DNA from: Pyropia yezoensis
Lineage: Eukaryota; Rhodophyta; Bangiophyceae; Bangiales; Bangiaceae
Assembly (NCBI GenBank): GCA_009829735.1
Contig: CM020618.1
Coordinates: 25,517,122 to 25,581,121, forward strand
Reading direction: 5' to 3'
DNA length: 64,000 nucleotides
Part shown: piece after piece, positions 1-8,788 of the stretch
Layout of the letters: every line of letters starts with the position of its first letter
Position numbering within the stretch: position 1 is the first letter of the stretch
Made by a program: the position numbers and the translations under genes
Notes under the pieces: model-generated
Database searches by the model: none
What the model saw: the letters and a program-made list of their open reading frames with translations, nothing else
What the model was told of the DNA's origin: nothing

Positions 1-210
1 CACCCCAGCACCTGCCCACCGGGCCACACGAAAATTCAAGACGATAAATGCAGAAAACCCTCAAATCCAAGTTGGATTTACTACTAAGCTAACTATCCCG
101 AACTTAGGGAATATGGACCCAAATGGAGGGGGAGGAACGGATCAGGCTAGTGGCCTGCCGCCCCTTGCATGGCACGTGTTGCCCCCTACCTGGGGGTCAA
201 TACTGCCACA
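1..210 (-). repeat. 3' LTR of element A (partial, cut by window start)
   Basis: Bases 1-210 match 11109-11318 with one mismatch (a g/c difference near position 126) and an exact offset of 11108. The match stops sharply at 210, where the polypurine tract begins. The remaining ~258 bp of this LTR, judged by the full-length right copy, lie outside the window. Confidence 0.95.
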
Positions 211-223
211 CTCCCCTCTCCTC
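211..223 (-). other. Polypurine tract of element A
   Basis: Directly inside the 3' LTR the plus strand reads ctcccctctcctc, so the element's own strand has a 13-base all-purine run abutting the LTR's 5'-TG. This is the position and composition of the plus-strand primer site of LTR retroelements. Confidence 0.85.
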
Positions 224-553
224 AGTTCCGACCGACCCGGTCGGCCCTGTGAGGGGGTGCGTAAACGCACGTCTCGGCGTTGGGGGGGGGACGCGACTTG
301 CTGTCCCCCCTTGAGTACGTAACGCGGATGTGGAGGCGGTCACGTTGGCCGCCCCTCTCCTCAAGCTTGCCCACTTGGCAGCTTGCTCTCCTCGGTTCAC
401 ACCTCACCACCACCACCACTTCTCCTTCACCTTACACGGGGCCACCCCACGCTGGGGAGGCCACCCGTTTACCCACGATCCGAGTCCCCCTCAACTCGAG
501 GCGGGTCTCGTGCCGCGATAGCCAGGACGTCTCTCCCCAACTTGGGGAGAGCC

Positions 554-2497
554 ATGGCGACTCCGGGAGTGGAGACGGACTCTCTCGATGAGCGTATGGA
601 GGACACCTCCTACGGTGCAGCGCCTGCCGGGACTTCCGGCGGGGGCTCCGCGATCGCTCCGGGGGGTGGGACTCCCGCGTCACCCGGCTTTGGGTTGACG
701 GCAGGATCTCCCCCGGAGGCGGGACAAGTTGTCCCGCGTGAGGCCTTGGGGCGGTGGTTTTACCCCGCTTGGCCTCTGTATGAGGAGGGGTTGACTGTTC
801 TTCGCTGTGGCCGACTCGGCGCAGCGATGGGTCGGGTATGGGACCGCCTACGGGAGAAGTATCCCCGTAGGGTCGGGTTCCCTGCCGGCTTCAGGACGGA
901 CCAGTTTGCCTTCCTGGACGACGAGGAGGTCGAGGACGTGCAGCGGGCCAAGGCCATGGTGGACCGCGGGGGAACTATCCCGGGTCCCGGCGACTTGCCG
1001 ACCTTCACTTGGGACGCGGTGGCAACTCGCCCCCCGTACCTTCACGAGGCCGATCCGCACACTCATCACTTTGATGTGCGGATGGAGAAGGACTTCCGGC
1101 GAGGTCCCTACTTGGTGACCTCGGCTCAACTTGAGTTTCCTCAGCAGTCTGCTGCCAGTAAGGAGCAATACTACCCGAAGAAGCCCGAGTGGTGGCCTCA
1201 AGTTGAGGTCCCCTACGGGTTCCCGGCATTGTTGCCACAGTTGCTTGACCACTTCGGCTCCGTCATGTTGACGGCTGGCCCTGATCATCTGGTGTGGGCC
1301 ATGTTGGCCACCCAGTGGCTCCTCGAGGTCATGTCGACCTGGGTGTCATGTGTTCAGCGGCGGGGGATGCTCTGGCATCTCCCCCTCCGGCTCATCCAGG
1401 GTTTGGAACAGCTCACCCCTCAGCTAGTTGCTGAGGGGTGCTCGTCAGGACAACTCACTCTACTTGAGGAGATGCTCCGCCTCCACAAGTTTATCGAGTG
1501 GGAGAGCATTGAGCACAAGTTGCGCCGCCCCACTCGGGGGCCCAAGGACGATGGCGCACTTCGCCAGTTCGTGTGGGTCGCTCGTGAACTTCACGACGGC
1601 CGTGTGGTCCTACGAGAGGGGTTGGGCATCGGGGACTACCCGTATGCCCCGGGGGTGGATCGTCACACTGCGCCACCCCCGGACAAGCCCATAGTTATGG
1701 CTGTGCCCTCATATGATGACCATATGACTCAACCTACTGCGGGGGCCCCAAGTCGGGGTCGCAGTTACACCCGGGTACCGCCACCTCGGCGTGCCCCTCC
1801 GCTTCCTCCTGTTCCTTTCCAGCCTCACGGGAACATCCCGATCAGCGTGGCCGTGGAGTCATCCACACCGGTGTCTCCCAACTTGGGGGCCACCCTCCTG
1901 ACGGTATACCCCAAGTTGGTGTTACCGCCCACGCCTCTAACCTCAGAGATGATGATCACCACGTTGGTGCGCACCATTTCCTGGTTGGCCGCGTCGACCG
2001 CAACCCTCCAAAGTTCCGAGACTCCTCAACTTGAGGAGCGCGTTCGTACTGCAGTGGCGACCGCGAGTTGCGAGTCGGTGGCGGAGTTTATGACGGCCGA
2101 GTTGGCTCGCATTGGGGCTATTATGCCCCAGCCAACCCCACTTGGGCGTGGCAAGCGTCGTGCGAGCCGGGCATACTCGCCTCCTCGCCGTCGTCGCCGT
2201 CACTCGCGGCGCTCTCCCTCCGTGTCGGAAGACGAGTTGTCTTACTCCGTCTCGGAGTCCTCTACCCCATCGGAGACGGAGTCTGTCCAGCGTCTGCGTC
2301 GCAAACTTGCGCGCAAGACCAGGCAGAAGAGTAGCCACGGTCGGCGCCACTTGCGCGACCGTGAGGGGCGCGACGGTTCCGACTTGGAGCCGCCGCCCCT
2401 TCCAACGAGTGGAGAGCGTTATCGGCGTGGGTCTCGCCGCTCGCCTCCACGTGAGGGCGAGGGCCGTGGAGTGGGAGAGTCTAGCATGCGTGCCTAG
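554..2497 (+). CDS. Accessory antisense ORF of element A (function unknown)
   Basis: An open frame of about 648 codons runs antisense to gag-pol, between the 3' end of pol (stop at 2609) and the 3' LTR; the two genes converge with ~110 bp between them. The frame is open from 383, but the first ATG is at 554 in a good context (gagccATGg). The N-terminal ~60 residues are Gly/Pro/acidic. The middle (about 125-420 of the open frame) is folded-looking with many Trp/Leu. The C-terminus is Arg/Ser/Pro-rich (runs such as RRRRRHSRR), which could be a nuclear or nucleic-acid-binding tail. No zinc knuckle, catalytic motif, signal peptide or clear membrane span is visible. Element B has a homologous antisense ORF in the same place (16730-19039): for example EDVQRAKAMV against RDVHRALKV, VATRPPYL against VALEPPFL, and LWHLPLRLI against LWLLPELLM. 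I recognise no known family. Confidence 0.8.
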   Translation: MATPGVETDSLDERMEDTSYGAAPAGTSGGGSAIAPGGGTPASPGFGLTAGSPPEAGQVVPREALGRWFYPAWPLYEEGLTVLRCGRLGAAMGRVWDRLREKYPRRVGFPAGFRTDQFAFLDDEEVEDVQRAKAMVDRGGTIPGPGDLPTFTWDAVATRPPYLHEADPHTHHFDVRMEKDFRRGPYLVTSAQLEFPQQSAASKEQYYPKKPEWWPQVEVPYGFPALLPQLLDHFGSVMLTAGPDHLVWAMLATQWLLEVMSTWVSCVQRRGMLWHLPLRLIQGLEQLTPQLVAEGCSSGQLTLLEEMLRLHKFIEWESIEHKLRRPTRGPKDDGALRQFVWVARELHDGRVVLREGLGIGDYPYAPGVDRHTAPPPDKPIVMAVPSYDDHMTQPTAGAPSRGRSYTRVPPPRRAPPLPPVPFQPHGNIPISVAVESSTPVSPNLGATLLTVYPKLVLPPTPLTSEMMITTLVRTISWLAASTATLQSSETPQLEERVRTAVATASCESVAEFMTAELARIGAIMPQPTPLGRGKRRASRAYSPPRRRRRHSRRSPSVSEDELSYSVSESSTPSETESVQRLRRKLARKTRQKSSHGRRHLRDREGRDGSDLEPPPLPTSGERYRRGSRRSPPREGEGRGVGESSMRA

Positions 2498-2608
2498 TTG
2501 GCAGCTGCCTTTGTTGTGAGAGTGTGAGGGTTAGGGCTGTAGTTTAAAGCCACTCTGCGTACCACTTCGACTTGAAGCACTCTCTTGGCACTGTTGCTCG
2601 GCCTTCCC

Positions 2609-4171
2609 TCACGTTGAGGGAGGGCTGTTAGGGTCTATCTCGTTCCGGGCACAGTACGCCCGGACCTTCTCAGCAGGAAGGTCCTCCACATACTCCCACG
2701 TATCATCCTTGGCTTTGTAGCCAAACCAACGCACCCTCAACATGAGGCGGTCAGTATCCTCATCCCAGCCGTGGTCGATGAACTTGTCGAACACGTACTC
2801 CTGCGGGCCCTGTTTGGCTGCAGGCAGCGAGGGCAGGCGCCACGTTTTCAAAGCACGCGCCCAAGCTGGGTCGCCTGCAGGCGGTGGTGCAACTTTGACC
2901 ACGTCCTGTCCGTTCACTGTGCGGACCCCATCGTCACTTTCGATGGTGAAGCGCCGCCCATCAGTACGAAGGACCTGGTACGGCCCCTTCGTCTGGAACA
3001 CCAACTTACCCCCAGTTGGGGTGTGTGAGTGGACCAATACCCAGTCACCCTGCTCGGGGACATGCTTGGCGTTGCGCACCTTTTTGTCAAAGGTACGCTT
3101 GTAGCGCTTTTGTGCTTTGTCCATCTCAGCCCTGACTTTAGGGATGAGGTTTTCAAGCCTAGCAGCGAACTCCGCCTTACTCTCAGTAGGAGTGGGCGTA
3201 CTGCCACCATCCTCCCTAGTTGGGAGCGGCCGCCGCACGGCAATAGACCGCACGCGACGGGGGGTCACAAAAGCGAGGGGTACTTCCCCGGTAGATGAGT
3301 GAACCTGCGAATTGTAGGCAGTGGTCAGAATAGAAATGTATTGGTCCCACGTCTTCACGTGCTCACTCACATAATGGCGCAGCTGCCTAACAATAGTTTT
3401 GTTGAAGCGCTCCACCTGCCCATTAGTTTGTGGGTGGTAGGGGGTGGCATAGTTTGCCTTAACCCACAACATATCCAGCACTCCTTGAAACAGTACAGAC
3501 GCAAATTGCGGTCCATTGTCCGATAGTGTACTATCCGGAATGCCATACGCGGCAACCCAGTGATCTAGGAAGGCTGACACGACCGACATGGCCGTGATCT
3601 CTGCCAGTGGGATCGCTCGCGTAAGTTTCGTGAAGCGGTCACAGATGACCAGGAGGTACTGGTTGCCCTCCTCGGTCACTGGCAGTGGCCCAAGGATGTC
3701 CATCGCCAACGCGGCGAAGGGCTCCTTGGCCGGGAACAATAGCATAGCCGTAGTAGGCCGCCGTTCCATCAGACGGTTCTGTGCACAACTTGTGCAGGCA
3801 GCCACCCAACTGTAGATGTCCACCACCATGGACGGCCAGTAGTACCTGGTCCTCAGGGTCTGGTACAGTTTACTAGACCCCAGGTGTCCACCCGTGGGAG
3901 CGTTATGCTCCCTCTCAAGGATACTGTCCTTGAGGGATGCGGGGACGACAAGTTGTTCGGTCCCCTGGAATACCCCCCTCCTCATGAGGAGGCCATCGTC
4001 TCCCAGGAAGAACCGCGTCTCCGCCACTGTATCCAGGGTATCCCTCTGCGACTTGCAGAAGGGATCCTCGGCCTGGGCCTTCACTACTTCGTCCAGGGAC
4101 AGGGGCAAGTACTTCTTGTTCCCTGGCGCCTCGGGATTCAACGCCTGACCCGAGCGCGTGACTACCCCCAC
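2609..4171 (-). CDS. pol: pol C-terminus of element A: integrase and chromodomain
   Basis: This is the 3' part of pol, which inserts the cDNA into chromatin. In order: an HHCC zinc-binding region (REHNAPTGGH, then CTSC), the DDE core (MDILGPLP, SDNGPQF, GQVERFN), a basic linker with the GDWVLVHSH module, and a chromodomain over about the last 60 residues (VFDKFIDHGW, LRVRWFGYKAKDDTWE). Chromodomains in this family direct integration to marked chromatin. The frame starts inside the first copy of the duplicated segment. Its connection to RNase H is broken there by a one-base deficit near 4217 (gtaccgag, against gtacccgag in the second copy), most likely an assembly error. The stop is followed by the convergent antisense ORF. 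Confidence 0.93.
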   Translation of the reverse strand: MGVVTRSGQALNPEAPGNKKYLPLSLDEVVKAQAEDPFCKSQRDTLDTVAETRFFLGDDGLLMRRGVFQGTEQLVVPASLKDSILEREHNAPTGGHLGSSKLYQTLRTRYYWPSMVVDIYSWVAACTSCAQNRLMERRPTTAMLLFPAKEPFAALAMDILGPLPVTEEGNQYLLVICDRFTKLTRAIPLAEITAMSVVSAFLDHWVAAYGIPDSTLSDNGPQFASVLFQGVLDMLWVKANYATPYHPQTNGQVERFNKTIVRQLRHYVSEHVKTWDQYISILTTAYNSQVHSSTGEVPLAFVTPRRVRSIAVRRPLPTREDGGSTPTPTESKAEFAARLENLIPKVRAEMDKAQKRYKRTFDKKVRNAKHVPEQGDWVLVHSHTPTGGKLVFQTKGPYQVLRTDGRRFTIESDDGVRTVNGQDVVKVAPPPAGDPAWARALKTWRLPSLPAAKQGPQEYVFDKFIDHGWDEDTDRLMLRVRWFGYKAKDDTWEYVEDLPAEKVRAYCARNEIDPNSPPST

Positions 4172-5586
4172 GATGGGGATGTCCTCATCGACTGGGGTGG
4201 TGTCCAGTCCCTCGGTAGGTACCGAGAGAGGCCGTCGGCAAGGGCATGTTGCCTGCCAGGTCGGTACTCAATATCAAAGTTGAAGGGTGCAAGTCGCACC
4301 CTCCACCGGTTGAGACGAGTGTTCGTACAGTCCGTCTTGAAGATGAACTGCAACGCGCGGTGGTCACAGCGGATGAGGAACTTCTCACCCTCTAGGTAGT
4401 GACGAAGTGACGTCACCGCCCATACCACTGCGAGTCCTTCCAACTCGGTGACTCCGTAGTTCTTCTCGGCCGAGTTTAGCCCCTTGCTGAAGTATCCCAC
4501 CGGCAAGTACTCCTTGTCCGGCTGTTGCTGAAGCAACACACAACCAAGTTGGTCGTAGCTAGCGTCCACATCCAGGATGTAGTGGCCTCCCAACCTGGGA
4601 ATAGCCAGGATAGGGGGCTTCAGCAGAAGGTCCCGAAGAGTCTCAAAGGATTCCTGCTCCACCCGACTTGGGGGAGGCAGGTTCTTCGGTAGCGTTGAGC
4701 TCACTAACTCATTCAACGGCTTCGCCACTTTGGCGAAGCCCTTAGTGAAACGTCGGTACACGTTACACATCCCGAGGAAGCTCCTCATCTGGGTCTGGGT
4801 CCGGGGGTACTGAGCCTTGCGGATGGCCCTCAAGTTTTTCTCGTTGACACTGAGACGCCCCGGACGGACAACATGTCCCAAGTACTCCACCTCTTGAGTG
4901 AAGAGGTGGCACTTACTCGCCTTCAGTGACACTCCGGCGTCAGCAAGTAGCTTGAACACCTGGCCAAGATGGCCAATGTGTTCCTCCGGACTTCGGAGAA
5001 CACAATGATATCGTCTAGGTACACGAGACAGATCTGCCACCGTACTCCGGCCAGAATCATGTCCATAGCGCGCTGGAAAGTTGCCGGCGCGTTACACAGG
5101 CCAAACGGTAGACGCTTGCACTGGTAGGTACCACAGTGACAGGTAAAGGTAGTTTTATGCCTGTCCTCCGGGGCAATGGAATTTGCCAGTACCCCGCGTT
5201 ACAGTCCAGGGTAGAGAACACGTTTGCCTCCCCCAGAGAGTCCAGACAGTCATCCATCCGAGGTAGGGGATAACTATCCTTCACCGTGCTCTCGTTGAGC
5301 TTACGGTAGTCGATACAGAACCGGGGGTCCCATCAACTTTGGGACGATCACCACCGGACTCGCCCACTCGGCGTTGCTGGCCTCGATCACATCGAGGGCC
5401 TCCATGCGAGCAACTTGCTCCTTAACGAGGGCCCTTGAACGGGGTCCCCCCTATACGGTTGTTGGCGTATAGGGGGCGCACCGGGTTTCAACTCGATCCG
5501 GTGTTGGGTAGCTCTCATGAGTCCCAATTGACCATCCCACAACTTGTGATATTGGTCCAAGAGGCGTTCAACTTGAACCTCAACCT
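3892..5586 (-). repeat. First copy of a duplicated pol segment (assembly join)
   Basis: 3892-5586 (1695 bases) repeats at 6087-7789 (about 1703 bases) with almost no substitutions but several single-base length differences, mostly in homopolymers: ttcggag/ttcgggag, aatggaa/aatgggaa, ccgggggtcc/ccggggggtcc, aacctc/aaccctc. The copies sit on either side of exactly 500 Ns and run in the same direction. The right end of the first copy and the left end of the second abut the gap, as expected when two overlapping contigs are joined by a fixed-length gap rather than merged. Confidence 0.9.
4162..5284 (-). pseudogene. pol: RT/RNase H segment of element A pol, first (error-bearing) copy
   Basis: Holds the end of RT, the connection and RNase H. 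Readable blocks include FLGMCNVYRRFTKGFAK, DVDASYDQLGC (RNase H first Asp), ELEGLAVVWA (Glu) and RCDHRAL (Asp). The frame is broken between 5284 and 5057 and near 5035, where the second copy has an extra base in each homopolymer and stays open. The breaks are better read as consensus errors in a low-coverage contig end than as biological decay. This stretch is probably the same genomic DNA as 6087-7789. Confidence 0.8.
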
Positions 5587-6086
5587 NNNNNNNNNNNNNN
5601 NNNNNNNNNNNNNNNNNNNNNNNNNNNNNNNNNNNNNNNNNNNNNNNNNNNNNNNNNNNNNNNNNNNNNNNNNNNNNNNNNNNNNNNNNNNNNNNNNNNN
5701 NNNNNNNNNNNNNNNNNNNNNNNNNNNNNNNNNNNNNNNNNNNNNNNNNNNNNNNNNNNNNNNNNNNNNNNNNNNNNNNNNNNNNNNNNNNNNNNNNNNN
5801 NNNNNNNNNNNNNNNNNNNNNNNNNNNNNNNNNNNNNNNNNNNNNNNNNNNNNNNNNNNNNNNNNNNNNNNNNNNNNNNNNNNNNNNNNNNNNNNNNNNN
5901 NNNNNNNNNNNNNNNNNNNNNNNNNNNNNNNNNNNNNNNNNNNNNNNNNNNNNNNNNNNNNNNNNNNNNNNNNNNNNNNNNNNNNNNNNNNNNNNNNNNN
6001 NNNNNNNNNNNNNNNNNNNNNNNNNNNNNNNNNNNNNNNNNNNNNNNNNNNNNNNNNNNNNNNNNNNNNNNNNNNNNNNNNNNNNN
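5587..6086. other. Assembly gap (500 N)
   Basis: Exactly 500 undetermined bases, a round placeholder length. Because identical sequence lies on both sides, the true distance may be zero or negative (overlap). No biology should be inferred across it. Confidence 0.98.
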
Positions 6087-6843
6087 CCGTGGGAGCGTTA
6101 TGCTCCCTCTCAAGGATACTGTCCTTGAGGGATGCGGGGACGACAAGTTGTTCGGTCCCCTGGAATACCCCCCTCCTCATGAGGAGGCCATCGTCTCCCA
6201 GGAAGAACCGCGTCTCCGCCACTGTATCCAGGGTATCCCTCTGCGACTTGCAGAAGGGATCCTCGGCCTGGGCCTTCACTACTTCGTCCAGGGACAGGGG
6301 CAAGTACTTCTTGTTCCCTGGCGCCTCGGGATTCAACGCCTGACCCGAGCGCGTGACTACCCCCACGATGGGGATGTCCTCATCGACTGGGGTGGTGTCC
6401 AGTCCCTCGGTAGGTACCCGAGAGAGGCCGTCGGCAAGGGCATGTTGCCTGCCAGGTCGGTACTCAATATCAAAGTTGAAGGGTGCAAGTCGCACCCTCC
6501 ACCGGTTGAGACGAGTGTTCGTACAGTCCGTCTTGAAGATGAACTGCAACGCGCGGTGGTCACAGCGGATGAGGAACTTCTCACCCTCTAGGTAGTGACG
6601 AAGTGACGTCACCGCCCATACCACTGCGAGTCCTTCCAACTCGGTGACTCCGTAGTTCTTCTCGGCCGAGTTTAGCCCCTTGCTGAAGTATCCCACCGGC
6701 AAGTACTCCTTGTCCGGCTGTTGCTGAAGCAACACACAACCAAGTTGGTCGTAGCTAGCGTCCACATCCAGGATGTAGTGGCCTCCCAACCTGGGAATAG
6801 CCAGGATAGGGGGCTTCAGCCAGAAGGTCCCGAAGAGTCTCAA
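6087..6843 (-). CDS. pol: RNase H and start of integrase of element A pol (second copy, runs into gap)
   Basis: One open frame covers RNase H (DASYDQLGC, TELEGLAVVWA, IRCDHRALQF), the tether, and the first part of the integrase zinc-binding region (ends at REHNAPT) before reaching the Ns. Unlike the first copy, the RNase H to integrase passage is in a single frame here. It is separated from the RT frame only by the extra base near 6821. Confidence 0.85.
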
Positions 6844-7789
6844 AGGATTCCTGCTCCACCCGACTTGGGGGAGGCAGGTTCTTCGGTAGCGTTGAGCTCA
6901 CTAACTCATTCAACGGCTTCGCCACTTTGGCGAAGCCCTTAGTGAAACGTCGGTACACGTTACACATCCCGAGGAAGCTCCTCATCTGGGTCTGGGTCCG
7001 GGGGTACTGAGCCTTGCGGATGGCCCTCAAGTTTTTCTCGTTGACACTGAGACGCCCCGGACGGACAACATGTCCCAAGTACTCCACCTCTTGAGTGAAG
7101 AGGTGGCACTTACTCGCCTTCAGTGACACTCCGGCGTCAGCAAGTAGCTTGAACACCTGGCCAAGATGGCCAATGTGTTCCTCCGGACTTCGGGAGAACA
7201 CAATGATATCGTCTAGGTACACGAGACAGATCTGCCACCGTACTCCGGCCAGAATCATGTCCATAGCGCGCTGGAAAGTTGCCGGCGCGTTACACAGGCC
7301 AAACGGTAGACGCTTGCACTGGTAGGTACCACAGTGACAGGTAAAGGTAGTTTTATGCCTGTCCTCCGGGGCAATGGGAATTTGCCAGTACCCCGCGTTA
7401 CAGTCCAGGGTAGAGAACACGTTTGCCTCCCCCAGAGAGTCCAGACAGTCATCCATCCGAGGTAGGGGATAACTATCCTTCACCGTGCTCTCGTTGAGCT
7501 TACGGTAGTCGATACAGAACCGGGGGGTCCCATCAACTTTGGGGACGATCACCACCGGACTCGCCCACTCGGCGTTGCTGGCCTCGATCACATCGAGGGC
7601 CTCCATGCGAGCAACTTGCTCCTTAACGAGGGCCCTTGAACGGGGTCCCCCCCTATACGGTTGTTGGCGTATAGGGGGCGCACCGGGTTTCAACTCGATC
7701 CGGTGTTGGGTAGCTCTCATGAGTCCCAATTGACCATCCCACAACTTGTGATATTGGTCCAAGAGGCGTTCAACTTGAACCCTCAACCT
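6087..7789 (-). repeat. Second copy of the duplicated pol segment
   Basis: Counterpart of 3892-5586. This copy continues smoothly into protease/RT at 7790-8788 and is generally the better consensus. It has one error of its own, an extra C near 6821 (ttcagccagaagg, against ttcagcagaagg in the first copy), which breaks RT from RNase H. Confidence 0.9.
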
Positions 7790-8788
7790 GGGTGGAACAC
7801 CCTCCATGTTTACCTGGGGCCGAGGAGAGGCGGCCGACTTGGCTTGATGCTTCTCCTTTCCGGACTTCGGGTCGCTACTTGCGCCCGCGCTGAGGGTGAC
7901 CGCTACTACCGGTCCCTCGTGTTGGTCGATATAGCCGAACTTGGCCCCCGACTTGAAGAACTTGGGCGACGAGCTCAGGTTCATCACCTGGATCCTCCAC
8001 GGGACTCCGGCTTTGGAGTCCATCGTGCCCAGGGCAACATGCACTTGGTGCTTGCGAGCAAGACGGGGGTTAGGGTGCACCAACCCGTTCCCCGCATAAT
8101 CAGTTACAACATCCACGTGCGCCACCGAGTTGGGGGGCAACGTGACTTTACGGGCTAAACGCAGAGTAGCAGTAAACCCTTCCCTCACAGAACAAACAGG
8201 CTTCGACTGTGAAACTGTCACAGGAGCCACAGACTTTCCCTTACCAAGGATGGGGATAGTCTCCCCATTCATCAACTTGACCCAGTACTCAGGGCCACAA
8301 ATCAAAGGCACTTGTGTTACGACATAAGGGGTACCCAGAAGCAGGGGTACCGATATATTCTCAACTACACCATAGGTCACGTCGACCTCATGGGTCCCCA
8401 ACCGAGTTGGTAGGGTCACGGCACCAACGATGGGAAGTACCCCACCATTGATATCGATCAGATGGTCAGCTTTAGACTTCCAGCGTTGGAGCCTCATCCC
8501 CTTTGGTAATAGCGACTTGCGTATCAAGGAGGCTCCTGACCCGGTATCAAGTACGATACGGGCACAACAGGCGCGGCCGGGGGCAAGTTGCACCCGTCCA
8601 GCCACCTGGAAGTTCTCACCCGTCAGCACCGCGATGACCCGACGTGGGTTTACGTTCTTGGGAAGTCCCACCCGAGGTGGGCGGACTCCCTTAGGTCGCC
8701 GCAGTATCCGACACGGTTGGTTCGTCCTCTTGGCCCACTTGGCCGAGGCTGCCGTTGTGAGCTTCGGACGACCAGCTCCAACGGTCAT
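6755..8788 (-). CDS. pol: pol N-terminus of element A: aspartic protease and reverse transcriptase
   Basis: The frame opens with an ATG at 8788-8786 that overlaps the gag stop (ATGA) and lies in the -1 frame relative to gag. The retropepsin motif LDTGSGASL has its catalytic Asp at about residue 81. After a linker, RT shows FCIDYRKLNE, STLDCNAGYWQI, LPFGLCNAPATFQR and the active-site LVYLDDI with YLDD at about residues 524-527. The thumb/connection follows (YLGHVVRPG, FLGMCNVYRRF). Real homology ends near 6825; the last ~23 residues before the stop at 6755 are out of frame because of one extra base. Role: matures Gag-Pol and copies the RNA into DNA. Confidence 0.93.
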   Translation of the reverse strand: MTVGAGRPKLTTAASAKWAKRTNQPCRILRRPKGVRPPRVGLPKNVNPRRVIAVLTGENFQVAGRVQLAPGRACCARIVLDTGSGASLIRKSLLPKGMRLQRWKSKADHLIDINGGVLPIVGAVTLPTRLGTHEVDVTYGVVENISVPLLLGTPYVVTQVPLICGPEYWVKLMNGETIPILGKGKSVAPVTVSQSKPVCSVREGFTATLRLARKVTLPPNSVAHVDVVTDYAGNGLVHPNPRLARKHQVHVALGTMDSKAGVPWRIQVMNLSSSPKFFKSGAKFGYIDQHEGPVVAVTLSAGASSDPKSGKEKHQAKSAASPRPQVNMEGVPPRLRVQVERLLDQYHKLWDGQLGLMRATQHRIELKPGAPPIRQQPYRGGPRSRALVKEQVARMEALDVIEASNAEWASPVVIVPKVDGTPRFCIDYRKLNESTVKDSYPLPRMDDCLDSLGEANVFSTLDCNAGYWQIPIAPEDRHKTTFTCHCGTYQCKRLPFGLCNAPATFQRAMDMILAGVRWQICLVYLDDIIVFSRSPEEHIGHLGQVFKLLADAGVSLKASKCHLFTQEVEYLGHVVRPGRLSVNEKNLRAIRKAQYPRTQTQMRSFLGMCNVYRRFTKGFAKVAKPLNELVSSTLPKNLPPPSRVEQESFETLRDLLAEAPYPGYSQVGRPLHPGCGR

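Noticed and set aside
5515..6843. A single frame reading through the N gap
   Set aside because: It only appears continuous because N codons are not stops; the sequence on the left side of the gap is in an unrelated phase.
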